A stretch of 64,000 nt of DNA from GCA-2690565 sp002457235. Lineage in GTDB: Bacteria; Verrucomicrobiota; Verrucomicrobiia; Opitutales; Coraliomargaritaceae. The notes under the pieces were generated by a model that saw nothing but the letters and a program-made list of their open reading frames with translations, had not been told where the DNA came from and ran no database searches. The DNA lies in the NCBI GenBank assembly GCA_045565695.1, contig JBJLEZ010000001.1, forward strand, positions 372,001 to 436,000, in the 5' to 3' direction. This document shows, piece by piece, positions 53,348 to 61,452 of this stretch; the first letter of the stretch is position 1, and each line of letters opens with the position of its first letter. The position numbers were made by a program, and so were the translations under genes.

Positions 53348-54610
53348 TTAAAAGATTTTATTACAGATGAATAGAAAAGAAATAATCGTAAAAAACGCAA
53401 TGCCAATGTAACTAATAATTTTTATCCAAGTGGTAGGCTGATGCTTAGGGGAAACATTTGAGCCAGTCATAACTTTAAGGTTTATCCAAGCGAGAATCGG
53501 GGAAGATAAGAAAGCTACCGTAGCAGCAAAACTTAGTAAGGACATTAAATTTTTAACAAATAGCAGAAGAATAAGTGATGCAACTAAAGCATAGATGACT
53601 AGCATCAAAGAATAGTGCTTTTTTTTAACTGGGTTAGTCGTGGAAGAGGCGTCTTTTAATAAAAGAAAGCTCGTGGCAAGAGAACGGGGATATCCATCTA
53701 GGCAGGTTAGCGTAGTACTCAGCATGGTAAAAAATGCGGCTATAATGATAATAGGTTTAGCAAATGCCCCGATGGAACTTGTGTAGAGTTCAATAAATTG
53801 TTTAGAAAATTGAATGCCACTTTGAGGAATCTCTGCCCCTGTTTCAAATAAAGTAAGCGCTCCAAGGGCTAAAAATAAACAGGCCAATATTGTTGTGATT
53901 CCGTAGCCGATTGAGAAATCAATCACAACTTCTTTTGGCGAGGCTTTATGTTGGGTCTGTGCTTCACGACTGTGCATCCAAAGTGATGACCAAGTGGATA
54001 AATCAATCGGCGCTGGCATCCAACCAAGAAGACTAACAATGAAAGCTAATGAAGCCAGTGCGTATGGGTTGATCTCGGTTTTTGTAACTATCGCAGTGGT
54101 TGGATTTTGGTTCAATAGAGCAAGTACTACGGCAAGTACTGTACAGGCAGTCAAAATTAAGATAATCCATTTTGAAAGGCGATCGAGCACGGCATAATTC
54201 CCAAAGTAAAGAATTCCAGATAAAATCAGGAAAATAAGGATAGTCAGATGCGTAAGCTCTAAATTTAAAAATCCCAAAAAGGGCATGCTTAGCGACGCTG
54301 TGAGCATCCCCACGGCGGCTATATTAATACTGCCCGTAAGCAAATTAATGGCGATGAAGGTTTTTAAATATATTGGACCCTGTCTTTTATAACCGGAAAG
54401 TAAGCTTTCTCCTGTGCTAGCAGTATAATGCTGCCCAAAATAAAAAAAGGGAAATTTCAAAAAATTGGCTAGTAGAACGAGCCCAAGTAATGTCCATCCA
54501 TATTCTGCACCCGCACGAGTCGCCCAGACTAAATGAGAACCTCCTATAGCCGCACAAGCGATTAGAATGCCAGGCCCGAGAGTTTTAAGTAGATGTTCTG
54601 ACTTAATCAT
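53348..54610 (-). CDS. NRAMP-superfamily transporter lacking the metal-binding DPGN and MPH motifs
   Basis: 420 residues, about 11 membrane segments with the NRAMP opening GPGILIACAAIGG. In classical NRAMP, helix 1 has DPGN and helix 6 has a Met-Pro-His motif as metal ligands. Here these are GGSH (23-26) and MPA (198-200), in GWMPAPIDLSTW. Related uncharacterised bacterial proteins share this pattern. Substrate may not be Mn or Fe. It is the first gene of the arsC-aqp-IMPase run, but a metal or arsenic role is not shown. Confidence 0.8.
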   Translation of the reverse strand: MIKSEHLLKTLGPGILIACAAIGGSHLVWATRAGAEYGWTLLGLVLLANFLKFPFFYFGQHYTASTGESLLSGYKRQGPIYLKTFIAINLLTGSINIAAVGMLTASLSMPFLGFLNLELTHLTILIFLILSGILYFGNYAVLDRLSKWIILILTACTVLAVVLALLNQNPTTAIVTKTEINPYALASLAFIVSLLGWMPAPIDLSTWSSLWMHSREAQTQHKASPKEVVIDFSIGYGITTILACLFLALGALTLFETGAEIPQSGIQFSKQFIELYTSSIGAFAKPIIIIAAFFTMLSTTLTCLDGYPRSLATSFLLLKDASSTTNPVKKKHYSLMLVIYALVASLILLLFVKNLMSLLSFAATVAFLSSPILAWINLKVMTGSNVSPKHQPTTWIKIISYIGIAFFTIISFLFICNKIF

Positions 54611-54728
54611 TTTCTAATTTTCCGAACTTATGTTTTCAGACCAAAAAATAAAGCTAGAATTTCTTTAATTCAAAAAATAGTATTCAAGGTCTTGAAAATT
54701 AAATGGATATTTTTATTGTGAGGACAGC

Positions 54729-54773
54729 ATGAATGCTTTTCCTTTTTGTAAGTTATTCAATCTACTTTATAAA
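54729..54773 (+). other. Possible 14-codon open frame with Shine-Dalgarno-like GAGGA
   Basis: ATG at 54729, stop at 54771-54773, preceded by GTGAGGACAGC, one of the better ribosome-binding-like stretches here. It lies upstream of the FAD-enzyme/ole cluster. Too short to judge; listed as a possible leader peptide only. Confidence 0.15.
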
Positions 54774-54780
54774 TAAAGTA
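54763..54780. promoter_or_regulatory. Inverted repeat TACTTTAT-AA-ATAAAGTA upstream of the lipid/ole cluster
   Basis: Two perfect 8-base arms separated by 2 bases, ending 27 bases before the ATG at 54808. Position and size suit an operator for the FAD-fabZ-fabI-oleAB unit. No adjacent one-component regulator fits except the Lrp gene at 59752. Confidence 0.4.
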
Positions 54781-54807
54781 ATGTAATTAATATAAACTAA
54801 ATACACG

Positions 54808-56280
54808 ATGGCTAAAGATTGGTTAGAAGGAATTGAGGATAGTTATGATGTAGTCGTGATAGGCTCTGGACTAGGCGGGTTGACTAGCGCGAATTATTTG
54901 GCTAAAAATGGGCATAAGGTACTATTGCTAGAGCACCACTATCAATTTGGTGGTTTAGCGACATGGTTTAAGCGTCCTGGGGGGCATATTTTTGATATTT
55001 CGCTTCATGGCTTTCCTTACGGCATGGTGAAATCTTGCCGTAAATATTGGACCAAAGAAATTGCCGACTCAATTATTCAATTAAAGGATGTGCGATTTAT
55101 TAATCCTCAAATGGATGTTTGGACAAGTTTTGATCGTGATGATTTTACTAAGATATTGGTGGAAGATTTTGGAATTGAGCGAGAAAAAGTCGAAGGGTTT
55201 TACGAACATCTCAGGCAGATGAATTTTTATGATGATAACACACAAACGACAGGGGAAATGTTCGAAGAATTTTTCCCAGGTCGCACCGATGTGCATCGCC
55301 TGTTAATGGAGCCTATTTCTTACGCCAATGGTTCGCATGTTAATGATCCGGCAATCACCTATGGTATTGTGTTTTCTAATTTCATGAACAAGGGAGTTTT
55401 TACTTTCCAAGGCGGTACGGATACTCTGATTAAAAAAATGGTTGCGGAACTAAAATCAAATGGCTGTGAAATCCGCAAATGTTCATTAGTTGAGGGAGTA
55501 AAAGTTGAAAACGGACAAGTCGTTTCTGTATTGGCTCGCAGTCAAAATTCAGGAGGAGTTGAATTTCCGGTGAAAGAAATCGAATGTCGTGCAGTGTTAT
55601 CAAATGCCAATGTTCGGAATACGATTCAGCACTTAGTTGGCGAAGAGCATTTCAGTAAGGCATTTGTTGATGAGGTCAAAGCAGTGCGGAATAACACCAG
55701 TTCGTGCCAAGTTTACATGGGCATTAAAAAAGGCGAAACTATTCCAAATATTGGGGACCTTGTTTTTACTTCTAAGGCAAAGGAATATTCGATTGATGAA
55801 CTGACATCGATTAAGACAAGTAGTCATACTTTTTCGCTTTATTACCCAGAGACTCGTCCACATCTTAAGGAAAAACGGTATTCAGTTGTTGCTTCTTTGA
55901 ATAGTCGTTGGGACGAATGGGACAAGCTTACTGAAGAAGAGTATGAAAAAGAAAAGGCACGGATTTGCGAAGAATGCTTGTCGAGTTTAGAGACTTTCAT
56001 TCCTGGTGTGCGCGATAAGATTGACCATGTTGAAGCAGCGACTCCAAGAACGGTGAATTATTATACAAAATCTATGCATGGTACCTCGTTTGGAACAAAA
56101 TTTGAGGGATTGAAAGTGTCTATGGAATTATCGGATCAAATAAGGGGACTCTATCATGCTGGATCAGTGGGTATCATAATGTCTGGCTGGTTAGGCAGTA
56201 TGAATTACGGAGTCATCACGGCAAATAAGTTGGATAAATGGCTTTTTGAACAATCAAAACTAGAAATGGCCGAGGCTTAA
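54808..56280 (+). CDS. Phytoene-desaturase/retinol-saturase-like FAD oxidoreductase
   Basis: 490 residues. The N-terminal FAD-binding motif is VIGSGLGGLTSANYLAKNGHKV with GSGLGG at 19-24 and EHH-FGG following; the C-terminal FAD motif is LYHAGSVGIIMSGWLG. This fold covers carotenoid desaturases, CrtISO and all-trans-retinol saturase, which desaturate, isomerise or reduce conjugated chains. No carotenoid genes are nearby; the neighbours are FabZ, FabI, OleA and OleB, so the substrate may be a polyunsaturated acyl chain or hydrocarbon (inference). First gene of the cluster. Confidence 0.75.
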   Translation: MAKDWLEGIEDSYDVVVIGSGLGGLTSANYLAKNGHKVLLLEHHYQFGGLATWFKRPGGHIFDISLHGFPYGMVKSCRKYWTKEIADSIIQLKDVRFINPQMDVWTSFDRDDFTKILVEDFGIEREKVEGFYEHLRQMNFYDDNTQTTGEMFEEFFPGRTDVHRLLMEPISYANGSHVNDPAITYGIVFSNFMNKGVFTFQGGTDTLIKKMVAELKSNGCEIRKCSLVEGVKVENGQVVSVLARSQNSGGVEFPVKEIECRAVLSNANVRNTIQHLVGEEHFSKAFVDEVKAVRNNTSSCQVYMGIKKGETIPNIGDLVFTSKAKEYSIDELTSIKTSSHTFSLYYPETRPHLKEKRYSVVASLNSRWDEWDKLTEEEYEKEKARICEECLSSLETFIPGVRDKIDHVEAATPRTVNYYTKSMHGTSFGTKFEGLKVSMELSDQIRGLYHAGSVGIIMSGWLGSMNYGVITANKLDKWLFEQSKLEMAEA

Positions 56281-56354
56281 AACCACTTAAACTGAATCTT
56301 TCGAGACAAATTTTTATATCGCCGAATCAGCGATAATGCCTACGGTTAAATTCC

Positions 56355-56792
56355 ATGGAAGAGATCTTAAAAAAAATACCACATCGCCCCCCATTTTTAT
56401 TTATTGATTCGATTGTTGAAGTGACGGAAAATAAAGCTGTTTGTATGCGAACCATTCGTGAGGATGAGCCTCAGTTCCAAGGGCATTATCCGGGCAACCC
56501 AATTATGCCTGGTGTATTACTTTGCGAATCTGTCTTTCAAGCGGGTGCTATTTATCTTTCAACTCAAATGGAGGCTGAGGGTAAAGACTTGTCTAAGGTG
56601 ACACCGGTTTTATCTCGAATAGGTGAAGCAAAGTTTAAGCAGATGGTTAAGCCTGGTGATGTTATAACGATTGAAGCTGAATTTAAGGAAAAATTGAGTA
56701 AGTTTTATTTCATGAAAGGTAAAGTTTTGAAAGAAGGGAAGCCAGTTCTGACTTTAGAATGTGCTTTAGCGATGGTTGAAGAAGAAGGTTAA
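56355..56792 (+). CDS. fabZ: 3-hydroxyacyl-ACP dehydratase FabZ-like
   Basis: 145 residues, single hotdog domain. IPHRPPFLFIDSI at the start, GHYPGNPIMPGVLLCE with the catalytic His and Glu, then FQAGAIYL. It removes water from 3-hydroxyacyl-ACP. It lies 5 bases before fabI, and together they carry out the last two steps of an elongation cycle. It may be the organism's main FabZ or a dedicated copy; verrucomicrobia often have another in the lpxC region (general knowledge). Confidence 0.9.
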   Translation: MEEILKKIPHRPPFLFIDSIVEVTENKAVCMRTIREDEPQFQGHYPGNPIMPGVLLCESVFQAGAIYLSTQMEAEGKDLSKVTPVLSRIGEAKFKQMVKPGDVITIEAEFKEKLSKFYFMKGKVLKEGKPVLTLECALAMVEEEG

Positions 56793-56797
56793 GCTTA

Positions 56798-57604
56798 ATG
56801 AGTTTTTTAAATCTAGAAGGAAAGCGTTACTTGGTAATGGGTGTTGCCAATCGTAAGAGTGTGGCATGGGCAATTGCTAAAACATTAGAGGCAGAGGGCG
56901 CTGAAGTGATTTTTAGCGTGCGATCAGAATCTCGTTTTGAGAGCCTGCAAAAATTGCTTGGAGATCGCAAGGCGTATATTTGTGATGTTGAAGACTCGGA
57001 GGCGATTCAATCTTTAGCTCAATCAGTCGCACAGGATTTTGGAACAATCGATGGTTTAGTGCATTCAATCGCTTTTGCTAATTACAGTAAGGGGATGCGC
57101 CCGTTTCATGAAACGGATAAAGCTGACTTTCTACAGGCTACGGCCATCTCATCATTTTCTTTAGTCGAGGTAGCGAATGCGTTTAAATTACATTTCTCAG
57201 AAAATGCTTCAGTGGTCTCCATTGGGATTTCTTCAACTGATGTGACTGCGGAAAATTATGGGTATATGGCTCCTATTAAAGCGGCTTTAGAGAGCTCAAG
57301 TTTTAATTTAGCAAAGTCATTCAGTGCAGATACAAAGGTTCGCTTCAACACGGTGAATGCGGGTCCGCTAAAAACAAGTGCATCGGCGGGAATTCCTGGT
57401 TATTTAGAAAGTTACCTGTATGCGGAAAAGCTGACCTTCCGTAAAGCAAATGTGCAAACCCAAGAGGTGGCTAACACGGCTGTATTTTTGTTGAGTGAAG
57501 CATCGAGCGGGATCAATGGACAAGGTATTGTTGTGAATGCAGGAATGGATCGAAATTACTTTGATAGTGAAGTCGTTCGTCTTACCATGCGCCCTGAAAA
57601 ATAA
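56798..57604 (+). CDS. fabI: Enoyl-ACP reductase FabI-like
   Basis: 268 residues. The SDR-type opening is LVMGVANRKSVAWAIA (FabI form); the catalytic Y-x6-K is Tyr154/Lys161 in ENYGYMAPIK. FabI's Yx6K spacing separates it from FabL and FabV. It reduces enoyl-ACP with NADH, the triclosan target. It ends IVVNAGMDRNY rather than the usual VDGG. With FabV present too, this could be specialised for the adjacent OleA pathway (inference). Confidence 0.88.
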   Translation: MSFLNLEGKRYLVMGVANRKSVAWAIAKTLEAEGAEVIFSVRSESRFESLQKLLGDRKAYICDVEDSEAIQSLAQSVAQDFGTIDGLVHSIAFANYSKGMRPFHETDKADFLQATAISSFSLVEVANAFKLHFSENASVVSIGISSTDVTAENYGYMAPIKAALESSSFNLAKSFSADTKVRFNTVNAGPLKTSASAGIPGYLESYLYAEKLTFRKANVQTQEVANTAVFLLSEASSGINGQGIVVNAGMDRNYFDSEVVRLTMRPEK

Positions 57605-57645
57605 ACTCGTCTTGTTCTAACAGATAGCACAGTTTTTTGCATACT

Positions 57646-58692
57646 ATGCATTTCCAGAATGTTGCCATTGAATCGCTCGACTACGTTTTGCCCGATACGG
57701 TCATGACTTCTGAGGATATCGAATCAGAGTTGGCTTCGGTGTATGAACGCTTAAAATTACCTAAAGGGCGATTGGAGTTAATGACTGGTATCAAGGAGCG
57801 TCGTTTTTGGGATAGGAATTTCAAAGCGTCACAAGCATCTTATTTAGCTGGAGATAAAGTTCTAAAGAAGAGTCGTTTTAAGAGAGAGGCGATTGATTTG
57901 CTCGTTCATTCGGCAGTTTGTAGAGATCGACTCGAGCCAGCGACAGCATCCTACGTGCATAATCTTTTGGGATTAGCGAATACTGTACAAATTTTTGATG
58001 TCTCTAATGCCTGTCTAGGATTTTTAAATGCAATGACAATTGCGGCTAGTATGATTGAATCAGGGCAAATTGAGCGTGCTTTAATTTGCTCTGGTGAGAA
58101 TGGTCGTCCTTTAGTCGATAATACAATCAAAGCCTTGCAGAATCCAGAATTAACACGCCAAACTATCAAGCCTTATTTTGCTAATTTGACTATTGGAGCT
58201 GGGTCAGTGGCAGCGGTATTATGTAGAAAAGATCTCATTGAAGGAGATGCTTTAATTGTGCACTCGGCATCGGTTGCGACTGATACAAGCCATAATCATT
58301 TGTGTGAAGGGGATGCCAGTGGCGATGCACTTGAGATGCAGACAGATTCAGAGGCCTTACTTGAAGCTGGTATTCAAGTCGCAAAAAATGCATGGGCTTC
58401 ATTTATTCAACAAAGCGGGTGGACGCATGAAACTCCAGATCGCATTTTTACTCATCAAGTTGGCAAGGCCCATACTCGAGCTTTATTCAATGCTTTGAAT
58501 CTGGATATGAAAAAAGATTACTCAACCTTTGAATTTCTAGGTAATGTAGGCTCAGTTTCTTGTCCAATCACCTTGGCCCATGCCATAGATAATGGGGCAT
58601 TTTCAGTTGGTGAAAAAGCAACTTTATTGGGGATAGGGAGTGGCTTGAGCAGTTTGATGATGGCACTAGAGTGGAAGAGAGGAATCGAATGA
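57646..58692 (+). CDS. oleA: OleA-type thiolase-superfamily condensing enzyme
   Basis: 348 residues from the ATG at 57646 (a TTG lies 9 bases before). The match is to OleA rather than FabH: FQNVAIES opening, TGIKERRFWD, RLEPATASYVHN with OleA's Glu (97), DVSNACLGFLNAM with catalytic Cys (123), LCEGD, HQVGKAHT with His (270), LGNVGS with Asn (300), and LGIGSGLSS ending. OleA joins two acyl-CoAs head to head into a beta-keto acid, the first step to long-chain olefins. Overlaps oleB in an ATGA. Confidence 0.85.
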   Translation: MHFQNVAIESLDYVLPDTVMTSEDIESELASVYERLKLPKGRLELMTGIKERRFWDRNFKASQASYLAGDKVLKKSRFKREAIDLLVHSAVCRDRLEPATASYVHNLLGLANTVQIFDVSNACLGFLNAMTIAASMIESGQIERALICSGENGRPLVDNTIKALQNPELTRQTIKPYFANLTIGAGSVAAVLCRKDLIEGDALIVHSASVATDTSHNHLCEGDASGDALEMQTDSEALLEAGIQVAKNAWASFIQQSGWTHETPDRIFTHQVGKAHTRALFNALNLDMKKDYSTFEFLGNVGSVSCPITLAHAIDNGAFSVGEKATLLGIGSGLSSLMMALEWKRGIE

Positions 58693-59582
58693 ACGCCTTA
58701 ATTGACGAGTTGCCTTTTTTGAAAGAGGCATACCCATTTAAAAGTCATTTTTGCGATTTAAGCTATGGAAATGAACGATCAGTCAAACTGCATTATTTAG
58801 ATGAAGGAACAGGTCCTATTATCTTAATGCTACATGGCAATCCAACTTGGTCTTTTTATTTCAGAAATTGCGTTCACTATTTTAAAGCTAAAGGATACAG
58901 GTGCATTGTCCCAGATCATATCGGTTGTGGTTTATCGGATAAGCCTCAAGACTATAATTACACACTTGAGCGAAGAATTCAGGATATCCAACAATTGCTG
59001 GAACATCTAAACATAGAGCGATTTAATTTAATTGTTCATGATTGGGGAGGAGCTATTGGGATGGGAGTGGCTACTGGAAATCCTGAAAGTGTCCAGAAAA
59101 TTGCCATTCTTAATTCGGCTTCTTATCTTTCTAAATGGATGCCATGGAGAATCGCTTTTTTACGGATAGAAAAAATAGGAGCTTTTTTAATTCGTGCATT
59201 TAATTTATTCGCATGGCCCGCTGTTTTTATGTCTGTCTGCAAGCCTTTAGACAAAAATATACAAAAGGGATTTTTGTACCCATACCAAAATTGGAATGAC
59301 CGAATAGCAGTTGCTAGATTCGTTAAGGATATTCCAATGTCACAATCCCACCCATCCTATAATTGTTTGGAGAACATAGAAAAAAAATTACCAAATTTGG
59401 GTGAAAAGAAAATTGGATTGTTTTGGGGCGAAAGAGATTTTTGTTTTAATCAAAAATTTTTCCAACATTGGACAAAGATTTTTCCTAACGCTTTACAAAA
59501 AACCTTCCCTAATGCTGGGCACTATATTTTAGAAGATGCAACTAACGAAGTCCTTGATGAAATAAAAGCCCTTTTTCAATAA
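58689..59582 (+). CDS. oleB: OleB-type alpha/beta hydrolase (beta-lactone decarboxylase family)
   Basis: 297 residues from the ATG overlapping the oleA stop (ATGA), implying coupled translation; a GTG at 58671 is an alternative. HGNPTWSFYF holds the oxyanion region, VHDWGG the nucleophile (Asp118) with Trp119, GERDF the acid region and GHYILED the His (278): the haloalkane-dehalogenase fold. In OleABCD it decarboxylates the beta-lactone made by OleC to give the alkene. OleC and OleD are not next to it, so its partner reactions must be encoded elsewhere, or the pair does something else. Confidence 0.8.
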   Translation: MNALIDELPFLKEAYPFKSHFCDLSYGNERSVKLHYLDEGTGPIILMLHGNPTWSFYFRNCVHYFKAKGYRCIVPDHIGCGLSDKPQDYNYTLERRIQDIQQLLEHLNIERFNLIVHDWGGAIGMGVATGNPESVQKIAILNSASYLSKWMPWRIAFLRIEKIGAFLIRAFNLFAWPAVFMSVCKPLDKNIQKGFLYPYQNWNDRIAVARFVKDIPMSQSHPSYNCLENIEKKLPNLGEKKIGLFWGERDFCFNQKFFQHWTKIFPNALQKTFPNAGHYILEDATNEVLDEIKALFQ

Positions 59583-59751
59583 GTCAGATGGATGTTCGCC
59601 CTTATCGGAAATGAGCATGGTGCTTCTATTGAGAAGAACGCTAAATTTTTTAATATTGTATTTATAAGCAAATTCGGTCGATATGCTTAGAATCCTAATT
59701 CTCAATTTTGGTTTTTGCATTTTGAGGAAAACTACTTTTAATAGGCGTATT

Positions 59752-60234
59752 ATGAATTCAGTCTTAGAATTATTACTTTCTGGTGAACGTTTAGATTCGG
59801 CTCAAATGTCTGAAGTCCTCGGGTTGACAGAGGCTGAGGTAAAGTCGGAATTATCACGTTTGCAGGAAAATCGTACCTTACTTGGTTGGAGGGCAATTTT
59901 GAACCCAGATAAAGTTCAAGACGAATTTGTTCGTGCCGTAATTGAAGTACGTCTCAGTCCAGAGCGCGATGGGGGGTTTGACCGAATTGCTGAGCGAATA
60001 AGCCGTTTTGATGGCGTGGAATCATGCTACTTGATGTCAGGCTCTTATGATTTATTACTTTTTGCCAAAGGAAATGATTTACGTAGTGTCGCTAGTTTTG
60101 TTACTGAACGCCTTGCCAGTGTGGATGGTGTTTTGTCAACAGCTACACATTTTCGATTAAGAACCTACAAAGAGCAGGGGCATCTGCTCAGTGATTCTGG
60201 ATCAAACGGCGATAAGCCAGCTATTAGTCCTTAA
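59752..60234 (+). CDS. Lrp/AsnC-family transcription regulator
   Basis: 160 residues from the ATG at 59752. A short N-terminal helix-turn-helix (DSAQMSEVLGLTEAEVKSELSRLQ) and a RAM (ligand-binding) domain with VESCYLMSGSYDLLLFA, the usual glycine-rich turn. It should bind DNA as a dimer/octamer with an amino acid effector. The aminotransferase starts 2 bases after its stop, a frequent pairing, so that gene is its likeliest target. Confidence 0.85.
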   Translation: MNSVLELLLSGERLDSAQMSEVLGLTEAEVKSELSRLQENRTLLGWRAILNPDKVQDEFVRAVIEVRLSPERDGGFDRIAERISRFDGVESCYLMSGSYDLLLFAKGNDLRSVASFVTERLASVDGVLSTATHFRLRTYKEQGHLLSDSGSNGDKPAISP

Positions 60235-60235
60235 T

Positions 60236-61414
60236 ATGAAAAACCTAGGTCAACAATTTGTGGCAGACCATGTTGTCGGGTTGCCACGTTCGGGTATTCG
60301 TGATTTTTTTGCAATTGTTGCGGCTATGCCTCAAGCTATCTCATTAGGTATTGGTGAGCCAGACTTTGTTACGCCTTGGCATATACGAGAAGCAGCCATT
60401 TTTGCTTTAGAAAAAGGTAAGACAAGTTATACGGATAACTTGGGTTTAATTCGTTTGCGTAGAGAGATTAGCTCCTATGTTGAGCAATATTTCAGTTTAG
60501 GTTATCATCCAGAAAAAGAAATTTTAGTGACAGTCGGGGTTTCGGAAGCTTTGGATATCGCCCTGCGAGCAGTTTTAAACCCAGGGGATAAGGTCTTATA
60601 CCATGAACCTTGTTATGTTTCTTATAGTCCTAGTATTGTATTAGCGCATGCAGAACCGATTGCGGTGAAAACAGAAGCAAAGGATGCTTTTGGGATTGAT
60701 CCAGATCGAGTTGCTGAAGCATGGCAACCTGGGTGTAAGGTATTATTATTGAATTTCCCAACAAATCCAACAGGGGGAGTGACAGAGCGAAAGAAGCTGG
60801 AACAATTGGCAAAATTTGCGGTTGAGAAAGATTTATTAGTGATCAGTGATGAAATCTATTCCGAATTAACTTTTGAAGGGGAGCATACCAGTATTGCGAC
60901 ATTGCCTGGTATGAAAGAGCGTACACTTTTTCTTCACGGATTTTCTAAGGGGTTTGCGATGACGGGATTTCGGATTGGCTATGCTTGTGGACCAGAGCCT
61001 TTAATTGAAGCGATGATGAAAGTGCATCAGTATAGTATGCTCTGTGCACCCATCCTTTCTCAAGAGGCTGCTATTGAAGCTCTGAAAAATGGAATGAGTT
61101 CCGTTTTAAAAATGAAAGAAGCTTATCATAAAAGGCGTGATTTAATTGTACGCCGATTTAATGAAATGGGGCTTACATGTCATTTGCCTAAAGGATCTTT
61201 CTATGCCTTCCCATCCATTGAAAAAACGGGGCAAGATTCGTTGTCTTTTTGTAAAGGCTTGCTTGAAGCCGAAGAAGTTGCAGTAGTACCAGGAACTGCA
61301 TTTGGTCCTAGTGGTGCCGGTTTTGTTCGTGCAAGTTTCTCGACGAGCTACGACCGTATTTTAGAAGCGACCAATCGAATTGAGCGTTACTTAGAGAAAA
61401 AGCCTCAGGCTTAG
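60236..61414 (+). CDS. Class I/II PLP aminotransferase
   Basis: 392 residues from the ATG at 60236. Fold type I: GVSEALDIALRA, NFPTNPTGG, SDEIYSELTF (Asp/Tyr of the cofactor pocket), HGFSKGFAMTGFRIGY with the Schiff-base Lys, and the C-terminal VRASFS Arg. The sequence style (ISLGIGEPDFVTPWHI) is that of aspartate/aromatic/alanine aminotransferases. The substrate is not decidable, but pairing with an Lrp regulator suggests amino acid catabolism or synthesis. Confidence 0.9.
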   Translation: MKNLGQQFVADHVVGLPRSGIRDFFAIVAAMPQAISLGIGEPDFVTPWHIREAAIFALEKGKTSYTDNLGLIRLRREISSYVEQYFSLGYHPEKEILVTVGVSEALDIALRAVLNPGDKVLYHEPCYVSYSPSIVLAHAEPIAVKTEAKDAFGIDPDRVAEAWQPGCKVLLLNFPTNPTGGVTERKKLEQLAKFAVEKDLLVISDEIYSELTFEGEHTSIATLPGMKERTLFLHGFSKGFAMTGFRIGYACGPEPLIEAMMKVHQYSMLCAPILSQEAAIEALKNGMSSVLKMKEAYHKRRDLIVRRFNEMGLTCHLPKGSFYAFPSIEKTGQDSLSFCKGLLEAEEVAVVPGTAFGPSGAGFVRASFSTSYDRILEATNRIERYLEKKPQA

Positions 61415-61452
61415 GCTTTAGAAGTGGCGAAATTAGTTTATAATAAATATTA

